A DNA stretch of 11,326 nt from Pseudomonadota bacterium (lineage in GTDB: Bacteria; Pseudomonadota; Alphaproteobacteria; Rhizobiales; Xanthobacteraceae), in NCBI GenBank assembly GCA_023386635.1, contig JAEWJH010000010.1:1-11326 (forward strand), in the 5' to 3' direction. The stretch's first letter is position 1. The number at the start of each line of letters is the position of its first letter. The notes below the pieces were generated by a model, which saw only the letters and a list, made by a program, of their open reading frames with translations, made no database searches and was not told the DNA's origin. Positions 1-6,396 of the stretch are shown here, piece by piece. A program made the position numbers and the translations under genes.

Positions 1-3000
1 ACACGAGGACGCGGCTCCGCCGCGCGCGGATCGGCGGGCTTCGGCGCGGGCGCGATGGTCTGCGCCGGCGGCAACGGCGGCGCTGACTGCGCCGGTGCCG
101 GCGGCGTCGGCTCCGACTTCATCAGCGGTGCGATCTCCGGCGACGGCGCCATCGGCTTGGGCTCCGGCGGCACGGCCGGCTTCTGCTGCGCGGCCTCGAT
201 CGCTTCGAGCTTCTTTGCCTGAATGTCGACGTTGCGCAGCGTCAGCCAGCCGGACAGCGCCGACACGTCGATCGTGCGTGTCGCCGCGCCAAGCGGGCCG
301 CGCAATCCCATGAACACGTCCGGCTTGCTGCCGGCGAGATCGGCCTTGCCGGTGAACACCAGCCGCGCATCGATCATCCCCTGCGTGAGATCGAGATTGC
401 CGGACACCGCGAGCGCCGCTCCGTCGGCATCGACGGTGAGATTCTGCAACCGCACCTGCCCACTCGCGACGTCGAGCGCGCCTTCCGCGTGCCGCACCGG
501 CAATTGCCCATTGTCCAGCGCCTTGCCCATGAAGTCGCGCACGCGGATCGCATCGAGCGGCAGACCGCGATCGGCGGCGCGCATCACCGCCTCGAACGCA
601 TGCGGATCGAGCGCGGCGAATTGTCCGCCGTCGAGCGTCACCTTGCCCGACCCGGCGAGCGAGCCAACCAGCGCATTGGGGCTCAAGCCGGTGCCGCTGA
701 GAGTCACGTCGAGACCGATCCGGCCGTTCACCGGCGGCCGCGCCGCCGCCGGCAGCAGCATCGCCGCATCGGCGTCGGTGAGTTTCATCTGCACATCGGC
801 GCGCAGCCCCTCGCCGCCGCGCTTGAGCGACACTGTCCCCGCGACACGCCCGCCGGCAACGCTGCCGCTGAGATCGGAGACCTTCGCCTCCGCATCGCCC
901 AATGTCAGCGTCGCGCGCAGTTCGCGCATCAGCCACGCCGGCGTCACGGTGGCGCGCTGGCTGCGCAGCACCACCTTGCCCCGATAATCGGCGGCGAGCC
1001 CGCGCGCGAACGGATCGACCGGCCACGCCCAGACATTGCCGGTCTGCGTCCCGCCACGCGCCGCATCCGGCCAGCCGGTGAGCGCCGCGACGATCGCCGC
1101 CGCGTTGATGTCGTCGGCATCCAGATCGGCATCGAGGCTGTGCGGCAGAGCGAGACCAATCGCCGCGCGGCCGCGCAGATTGGCGCCCGCCACCGTGCCG
1201 CTGACGGAGGCCAGCGTCACGCGGTCCTTCGCCAGCGTCATATCGCCGGAAAACCGTGCCGGCACGCTCTGCGGCGCGCCGAACAGCGGCCGCAGGTCGG
1301 CTTCTTTCACTGTCGCGCGGAGCGCGCCGGTGACGGCGCCGTCGGTATAGCGCGCGTTCCCTTCGGCGGCGGCATCGAGGCCGCGCGCCACGATCTGCGC
1401 CTTGACGCGCATGTCCGATTGCAGCGGCCCCTCGGCGGCGAATGTCAGCCGCCCCGGCTCGCGGCCGACGCCGGCGACGCGGTCGAGCGACGTCAGCGCC
1501 GCGAGTGCCGCGCCGTCGTCCGACTCCAGCCGTCCGTCGAGCTTGAGCGCCACCGTCTCCGGCTTGGCCAGATCGCCCGTGCTCTGCGCCGTGAGATTGA
1601 TGCGCACCGAGCCGACGCTGCCCTCCAGCGAGGCCTTGCCCGTCCCGGCTTTGTCGGCGCTGGCATCGAGCGCCATCGTGCCGCGCAACTGCGCGCGGCC
1701 GGTGAAGCGCGCCAGCACCGGCGCCGCCGCCGGCGCATATTGCGACAGCAGCGTCGTCACGCCTTTGAGGTCGCGCGCGTTGAGATCGAAACTGAGATTG
1801 CCGCGCGGCTGCGGCGCGAAGGCGAGCCGCCCGCCCGCGGTGATCGCCGCGCCGCCGAGATCGCCGACCGACAGCCGCTCGATGTCGATACCGTTCTTGC
1901 TGCCGGTGAGCTTGGCGCGCAGATCGCGTACCGCGACGCCGCCGACCGTCGCGCGACCGAGATCGACGGTGAGCGCGAGATCCTGCGGCGCTTCCACCGC
2001 CGTGCCGGCGAGCGCGGCGGCAAGGAACGACCGCGCGCCGTCGATATCGATTTCGGAGGCGCGCAACGTCGCCTCGAGCCGCGCCGGCTGTGCCGCCGAT
2101 GCGACATTGTAGACGAGCCGCCCCTCGATGGTCTCGCGATCCAACTCAGCGCGCAGCCGCTCCACCGCGATGGTGTCGCTGCCGAGCGTCACGTCGCCGC
2201 GCGCCTTCAGGCTGCGCACCGGACCGGGCGTGAGATCGCTGCGGCCTTCGAGCCAGCCGACCAGCGCACGCAGATCGGACGACTCGACGCTGGCCGCGCC
2301 CTTGAACGCGACACCGGCCGGCGTTTTCTGCGCAGCCGCTGTCGGCGTCGTCGTCAGCCGCCCGGCGAGTTGCACGCGGCTCGACCCCGGCGCGCGGAAT
2401 TCGAAATCGCTCAGGGTCCAGCCATCGGCGCTCGAGGCGACGTCGCCGCGCACGGCCAGCACGGTGCCGCCGCCAAGCGTCACGGAGTCGATGCCGATGC
2501 CAAGCTGGAACGGGAACGGCAGCACGCCGCCCGCCGCCTGCGCCAGCGTGCGCAGCGCCGCCGCGGCCGGAAGCCGCGTGCCGTCGGCATTGGCGAGCGC
2601 GCGGTCGAGATCGAGCTGCCGTGCCGACAGCACGCCCTCGATGCGCGGCTCTGCGCCGAATTTCACGTCAGCCGTGCCGGTCAGCTTCGCGCCGAGATCG
2701 TCGGCGCCGTACTGGAATTCGACCTGCTCCAGCAGCACCGAGGCCGGCGTCGCCTTCACCTTGGCGCTGGCGCGCCACGGCGGCGTCACCGCCGTCTTGT
2801 CGCGGGCTGCACGATTGCCGACCAGTTGCACCGGCCGGCTGAAACTTGCCTGCCCCTCGAAGCGCGGCGTGCCCTGCGCCAGCGACACCTCGCCATCCGC
2901 TTCAAGGCTCAGCGGCCGGTTCTGCGGATCGACATTGAGCCGCACGCGCGCGCTGCCCGCATCGCTCACCCGGCTCACCGACAGACGATACGGATAAACC

Positions 3001-3539
3001 TCGCCGTCGAGCGTGGCTGCTCCTTCGCCGCGCACCGGCCCGGCGAGCGAGCGTGCGTCGCCGTTGAACCAGATCTTGTCGAGCACGCGCCGCGCGCCGC
3101 TGCCCGCGTCGGTGAGGACGAGGCGGCCGTCCTCCACATGCAGCCGGTCGATCGACAGCGCGTTCGGGTCGAACGCGGCCGAGGCCCCCGGCCAGCGCAG
3201 CTTGCCCGCCTGATCGACTCCCGTTTCCAGTTGCGGACCGACCACATGCACATCGGTCGCGCGCCATTCGCCGCGCATCAGCGAGCCGAGCGCCAGTTCA
3301 ACGCTCACCGTCCGCGCCTGCACGCCGCTCACGGTCACGTCGCGCAACGTCAGCAGCGGCGACGGCAGCAGCCGCACGTCGATCTTGCCGGCGACCGTTA
3401 CCGGCAGGCCGGTCATGCGCGTGGCTTCGCGCTCGACCACGCCGCGATAATCGTTCCAGTCGACGACGAACGGCGCCGCCAGCGCCGCTACCAGCGCCAG
3501 GATCAATGCGACCGCAATCGTCAGCAGCGTGTTCTGCAA
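1..3539 (-). CDS. AsmA family protein, C-terminus cut by window edge
   Basis: AsmA-family proteins are large, membrane-anchored periplasmic proteins linked to outer-membrane assembly and lipid transport between membranes. The frame stays open for about 1179 codons and runs off the left edge. It starts at a TTG (3539-3537) preceded by GGGGA five bases upstream; no better in-frame start is visible. Residues 3-25 are a single hydrophobic anchor (LLTIAVALILALVAALAAPF). The typical AsmA N-terminus follows, with FVVDWNDYRGVVEREA and then GKIDVRLLPSPLLTLRDV. The middle is long and beta-rich, with repeated GR/GNL strands. Near residues 940-1000 the AsmA C-terminal signature GTGLSPNALVGSLAGSGK is followed by LDGGQFAALDPHAFEAVMRA. 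The visible end (from about residue 1120) is a proline/alanine-rich tail, so probably little is missing. The gene lies 118 bp downstream of the dehydrogenase on the same strand. Family assignment is firm; the exact start is less so. Confidence 0.9.
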   Translation of the reverse strand, partial: MQNTLLTIAVALILALVAALAAPFVVDWNDYRGVVEREATRMTGLPVTVAGKIDVRLLPSPLLTLRDVTVSGVQARTVSVELALGSLMRGEWRATDVHVVGPQLETGVDQAGKLRWPGASAAFDPNALSIDRLHVEDGRLVLTDAGSGARRVLDKIWFNGDARSLAGPVRGEGAATLDGEVYPYRLSVSRVSDAGSARVRLNVDPQNRPLSLEADGEVSLAQGTPRFEGQASFSRPVQLVGNRAARDKTAVTPPWRASAKVKATPASVLLEQVEFQYGADDLGAKLTGTADVKFGAEPRIEGVLSARQLDLDRALANADGTRLPAAAALRTLAQAAGGVLPFPFQLGIGIDSVTLGGGTVLAVRGDVASSADGWTLSDFEFRAPGSSRVQLAGRLTTTPTAAAQKTPAGVAFKGAASVESSDLRALVGWLEGRSDLTPGPVRSLKARGDVTLGSDTIAVERLRAELDRETIEGRLVYNVASAAQPARLEATLRASEIDIDGARSFLAAALAGTAVEAPQDLALTVDLGRATVGGVAVRDLRAKLTGSKNGIDIERLSVGDLGGAAITAGGRLAFAPQPRGNLSFDLNARDLKGVTTLLSQYAPAAAPVLARFTGRAQLRGTMALDASADKAGTGKASLEGSVGSVRINLTAQSTGDLAKPETVALKLDGRLESDDGAALAALTSLDRVAGVGREPGRLTFAAEGPLQSDMRVKAQIVARGLDAAAEGNARYTDGAVTGALRATVKEADLRPLFGAPQSVPARFSGDMTLAKDRVTLASVSGTVAGANLRGRAAIGLALPHSLDADLDADDINAAAIVAALTGWPDAARGGTQTGNVWAWPVDPFARGLAADYRGKVVLRSQRATVTPAWLMRELRATLTLGDAEAKVSDLSGSVAGGRVAGTVSLKRGGEGLRADVQMKLTDADAAMLLPAAARPPVNGRIGLDVTLSGTGLSPNALVGSLAGSGKVTLDGGQFAALDPHAFEAVMRAADRGLPLDAIRVRDFMGKALDNGQLPVRHAEGALDVASGQVRLQNLTVDADGAALAVSGNLDLTQGMIDARLVFTGKADLAGSKPDVFMGLRGPLGAATRTIDVSALSGWLTLRNVDIQAKKLEAIEAAQQKPAVPPEPKPMAPSPEIAPLMKSEPTPPAPAQSAPPLPPAQTIAPAPKPADPRAAEPRPR

Positions 3540-3622
3540 TACGTCCCCGTTTGCGATGCGCCCCGTTGGGCCGCCCGCCCCCTTTACGCGCCGTGCAGCG
3601 CATGTCCCCGCTACGCCACCCC

Positions 3623-3641
3623 TCGCCGGGCGACCCGGCGA
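3623..3641 (-). terminator. Hairpin after the dehydrogenase gene
   Basis: A perfect 8-bp stem, TCGCCGGG / CCCGGCGA, with a 3-nt loop begins 16 nt after the stop codon of the dehydrogenase (read on the minus strand). No T-run follows, so it is not a textbook intrinsic terminator. It may mark the transcript end or stabilise it before the AsmA gene. Confidence 0.4.
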
Positions 3642-3656
3642 AACTGTGTCGGCGGC

Positions 3657-5063
3657 CTAATCTAGCGCGATGATCTTACCGGGATTCATCAGATTTTGCG
3701 GATCGAGCGCCCGCTTGATCGCCGCCATGGCGGCGAGCGCCGGCGCGCCATGTTCCGCCAGCAGATATTTCTGCTTGCCCTGGCCGACGCCGTGCTCGCC
3801 GGTGCAGGTGCCTTCCATGGACAGCGCCAGTTCCACCAGCTTGCCGGACAGCTCCTTGGCGCGGTCCACCTCGCCGTGATCGTCCATGTTGACCAGCAGG
3901 CTCATGTGGAAATTGCCGTCGCCCACATGGCCGGCGATGGGGGTGAGCAGGTCGAGCCGCTTGGCCTCCGCCTGCGCCGCCGTGACGCATTCGGCGAGCC
4001 GCGAGATCGGGACGCAGACATCGGTGGCGAAACATTGCGAGCCGGGCCGCAGGCTCTTGGCCGCCCAGTAGACATCGTGCCGCGCCTGCCACAGCCGCGT
4101 GCGCTCCTCCGGCTTGGTGGTCCACTCGAACGGCCCACCGCCGAGATCGCGCGCAATCTCGCCGAACCGCTCCGACTGCTCGGCGACACCGGCCGCGCTG
4201 CCGTGAAATTCGAGAAAGAGCATCGGGCTTTCCGGCAGGGTCAGCTTGGAATAGGCGTTGCACGCGCGGATCTGCACCTCGTCGAGCAGTTCGATGCGCG
4301 CCACCGGAATGCCGGACTGGATCGTCAGGATCGTCGCGTTGCACGCCGCCTCGACCGAGGGGAACGGACAGATGCCGCCGGCGATCGCTTCCGGGATACC
4401 TTGGAGCCGTAGCGTCAGTTCGGTGATGATGCCGAGCGTGCCTTCGGCGCCGATCAGCAGCCGCGTCAGATCGTAGCCCGATGACGATTTCTTGGCGCGT
4501 GTCGCGGTGGTGACGAGTTCGCCGTTCGGCATCACCGCCTTCAGCGACAGCACATTGTCCTTCATGGTGCCGTAGCGCACCGCGTTGGTGCCCGACGCGC
4601 GGGTGGACGCCATCCCGCCGAGCGAGGCATCGGCGCCGGGATCGATCGGGAAGAACAGGCCCTGATCGCGCAGATGCTCGTTGAGCTGCTTGCGGGTGAT
4701 GCCCGGCTCGATCACGCAGTCGAGGTCTTCCGCATGCACGGCGAGAACGCGGTTCATGTCGCGGAAGTCGACGGTCACGCCGCCGAACGGCGCGTTGATG
4801 TGGCCTTCGAGCGACGTGCCGGCGCCGTAGGGGATCACCGGCAGATGATGCTCCGCGCAGATGCGCACGATCTGCTGCACGTCGGCGGTGCTTTGCGGGA
4901 ACACCACCGCATCCGGCGGCTGGTTCGGAATCCAGGTCAGCGAATTGCCGTGCTGCTCGCGTACCGCCTGCGAGGTGACGACCCGGTTGCCGAAGGCGGC
5001 GGTGAGCGCCGCGATCCCGGCAGCGGCGGCTTTGTCATCGCGGCGGCGGGCGGGTTCGGTCAT
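3657..5063 (-). CDS. FAD-binding D-lactate/2-hydroxyacid dehydrogenase (GlcD/DLD family)
   Basis: This is a flavoenzyme of the vanillyl-alcohol-oxidase/GlcD superfamily. It probably oxidises D-lactate or another D-2-hydroxyacid and passes electrons to cytochrome c or the respiratory chain. The ATG at 5063 is chosen because AAGGA lies 7 nt upstream; an in-frame start at 5171 would add 36 unlikely residues. The protein has 468 residues. The FAD-binding PCMH domain covers about residues 45-225, with PYGAGTSLEG (78-87), IDPGADASLGGMASTRASGT (140-159) and GAEGTLGIIT (205-214). The FAD-oxidase C-terminal domain carries the metal/substrate signature GHVGDGNFH (378-386), CTGEHGVGQGK (420-430) and the closing MNPGKII (459-465). 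LFLEFHGS (282-289) resembles the human LDHD/yeast Dld type, which favours lactate dehydrogenase over glycolate oxidase subunit GlcD. No partner GlcE/GlcF genes are adjacent. The exact substrate is inferred. Confidence 0.92.
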   Translation of the reverse strand: MTEPARRRDDKAAAAGIAALTAAFGNRVVTSQAVREQHGNSLTWIPNQPPDAVVFPQSTADVQQIVRICAEHHLPVIPYGAGTSLEGHINAPFGGVTVDFRDMNRVLAVHAEDLDCVIEPGITRKQLNEHLRDQGLFFPIDPGADASLGGMASTRASGTNAVRYGTMKDNVLSLKAVMPNGELVTTATRAKKSSSGYDLTRLLIGAEGTLGIITELTLRLQGIPEAIAGGICPFPSVEAACNATILTIQSGIPVARIELLDEVQIRACNAYSKLTLPESPMLFLEFHGSAAGVAEQSERFGEIARDLGGGPFEWTTKPEERTRLWQARHDVYWAAKSLRPGSQCFATDVCVPISRLAECVTAAQAEAKRLDLLTPIAGHVGDGNFHMSLLVNMDDHGEVDRAKELSGKLVELALSMEGTCTGEHGVGQGKQKYLLAEHGAPALAAMAAIKRALDPQNLMNPGKIIALD

Positions 5064-5171
5064 GGCGCGGTCCTTCGGTCTCTCGGGTTGCGCAGCGACC
5101 GTGACGGCCGGCGCGGGCGGGGTCAAGCGGCGCGACACACAGCGCGGCCCGTCCCGATGTGACGACGCCAT

Positions 5172-5200
5172 TTGACGACCCGAGGCGCCGCCGCGACAAT
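5172..5200 (+). promoter_or_regulatory. Putative promoter of the thioesterase gene
   Basis: TTGACG (5172-5177) and GACAAT (5195-5200) are separated by exactly 17 nt in the 143-bp gap between two divergent genes. Transcription would begin about seven bases after the -10 box, which falls on the A of the ATG at 5207. The motif quality is reasonable, but no experiment is visible from sequence. Confidence 0.4.
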
Positions 5201-5206
5201 GCGGCC

Positions 5207-5713
5207 ATGCTGGATCGCCCTGACAATATCGCCGACGTCCCCGCCCCGTTCGTCTCGTCCGTGATGCGGGTCGAGCCGCAATGGATCGACTACAACGGCC
5301 ATCTCAACATGGCCTATTACAATGTGCTGTTCGACCGCGGCGCTGACGAGGCGTTCGTGCTGCTCGGCATGGGGCCGGACTATCTCAAGACACGCCGGCA
5401 TTCGACCATGACCGCGGAAGCGCATGTGCGCTATCTGCGCGAGATCCACGAGGGCGCGCCGGTGACGGCCACCTGCCATCTGATCGCCGCCGACGCCAAG
5501 CGCATTCATTATTTTCAGGAACTGCGCCACGCCGAGGACGGCTGGCTGTCCGCCACCTCGGAATGCATGATGCTGCATGTGGACATGACGGCGAAGAAAG
5601 TCGCACCGTTCCCGCCGGACATCGCCGCCAATGTGCAGCGCATGCTCGCGGCGCATGCGCGCCTGCCGCGGCCCGAGGGCGTGAGCCGGCGCATCGCCAT
5701 GCCGGGGATGTAG
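5207..5713 (+). CDS. Hotdog-fold acyl-CoA thioesterase
   Basis: This is a cytoplasmic thioesterase of the 4-hydroxybenzoyl-CoA thioesterase (hotdog) superfamily, expected to hydrolyse an acyl-CoA. The chosen ATG gives 168 residues. A GTG 48 bases upstream is also in frame, but its extra residues are not domain-like. The signature WIDYNGHLNMAYYNVLFDRG spans residues 26-45, where D28 matches the catalytic aspartate position of 4HBT-like enzymes and GHLN the conserved turn. A second block with E71 follows, TAEAHVRYLREIHEGAPV (69-86), which is the usual central-helix exit and beta strand. The sequence resembles the thioesterases that accompany carnitine/betaine catabolism, but no carnitine genes are nearby, so the substrate is open. 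No Shine-Dalgarno sequence precedes the ATG. The gene is divergent from the dehydrogenase and may share its regulatory gap. Confidence 0.85.
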   Translation: MLDRPDNIADVPAPFVSSVMRVEPQWIDYNGHLNMAYYNVLFDRGADEAFVLLGMGPDYLKTRRHSTMTAEAHVRYLREIHEGAPVTATCHLIAADAKRIHYFQELRHAEDGWLSATSECMMLHVDMTAKKVAPFPPDIAANVQRMLAAHARLPRPEGVSRRIAMPGM

Positions 5714-5726
5714 CTCGCTATTCTGG

Positions 5727-5762
5727 ATTCCGGATCGCCGTGCTTTGCGCGGCGTCCGGAAT
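5727..5762. repeat. ATTCCGGA palindromic repeat acting as bidirectional terminator
   Basis: ATTCCGGA (5727-5734) and TCCGGAAT (5755-5762) are a perfect inverted repeat. After a single bulged T, the inner strands CGCCG / CGGCG and TGC / GCG continue the stem to a TTT loop, giving about 16 pairs. The hairpin sits between two convergent genes, starting 14 nt after the thioesterase stop. The flanking text (CTGGATTCCGG ... GTCCGGAATGACG) looks like a dispersed intergenic palindrome known to me from Bradyrhizobium-type genomes. A termination role is inferred from position. Confidence 0.65.
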
Positions 5763-5785
5763 GACGACGTCTCGTTGGTCTGCTG

Positions 5786-6154
5786 CTACCGCTCCTCGAT
5801 GGTCACACGGTCCGGATAAAACGCGAGATGGCCGGCGATGTCGGCCACCGCCGGATACGGCACGCCGTAACTCCACACCGCGTTGTCGCCGCGCGCGCCC
5901 AGTTCCGGAATGGAGAAATAGCTGCAGTCGCCCTTGTACGGGCAATAGGTGGCGTGATCGGTGGCGTTAAGCCGGCTCATGTCCACATCGGCGCGCGGAA
6001 TATAGTGCACCGGCGGATAGGACGCCTCGCGCAAAGCCAGCGCGGCCGTGGTGTCGGCGAGCACGCGGCCGTTCACCGTCACCACCACCCGGCGCGGATT
6101 GCGCGCCACGGCGATCGGATGGTCGGGGCCGGGCTGCTTGATCGGCTTGGTCAT
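5786..6154 (-). CDS. DUF427 domain-containing protein
   Basis: This is a small soluble protein of 122 residues in the DUF427 family, whose biochemical function is not established. The ATG at 6154 is chosen because GGAG lies 7 nt upstream; a TTG 24 bases further up is in frame but has no better site. Family motifs are visible: VTVNGRVLADTTAALALRE (25-43), YPPVHYIPRADVDM (46-59), the hallmark HATYCPYKGDCSYFSI (67-82), then WSYGVPYPAVADIAGHLAFY (94-113). The length fits single-domain members. It converges on the thioesterase and is divergent from the helicase gene, and I see no functional link to either. The cytoplasmic location is inferred from the lack of a signal peptide or membrane segment. 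Confidence 0.9.
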   Translation of the reverse strand: MTKPIKQPGPDHPIAVARNPRRVVVTVNGRVLADTTAALALREASYPPVHYIPRADVDMSRLNATDHATYCPYKGDCSYFSIPELGARGDNAVWSYGVPYPAVADIAGHLAFYPDRVTIEER

Positions 6155-6316
6155 GACGGGTCTCCGGACGGCAGGCAATTGGGCGTCTTCTCACTATATA
6201 AAGCCGAAAGACGGCGTTCGCGCCGATCCGGCCCGCAGTTTCCGGGCATAAACCGCGATCCGGTCGCGCCGCCCCTCCAAATCCGGGGGCGGCGATGCCA
6301 TCTTTGCCTTGAAAGA

Positions 6317-6351
6317 ATCGCGTTTTCGGCGCAAGCGCCCGAAAACGCGAT
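6317..6351. repeat. Long palindrome in the uvrD leader
   Basis: ATCGCGTTTTCGG (6317-6329) and CCGAAAACGCGAT (6339-6351) are perfect 13-nt complementary arms around a 9-nt centre that can pair further. The hairpin ends 45 bp before the helicase ATG, inside the 242-bp gap between the divergent DUF427 and helicase genes. It could be a dispersed repeat or a leader hairpin affecting uvrD expression. The rest of this gap holds an AT-rich patch at 6190-6205 (CACTATATAAAG) that may contribute a promoter; I could not assign boxes firmly. Confidence 0.6.
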
Positions 6352-6396
6352 GTCTGCCGCCGCATTCCGCATGCCGGCGGCGAACCCGGAACCCTG

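Noticed and set aside
489..3665. A 1058-codon stop-free ORF on the plus strand
   Set aside because: It is the mirror frame of the AsmA gene in GC-rich DNA. Its translation is Arg/His/Ala-rich with no domain, while the minus frame gives a clear AsmA protein.
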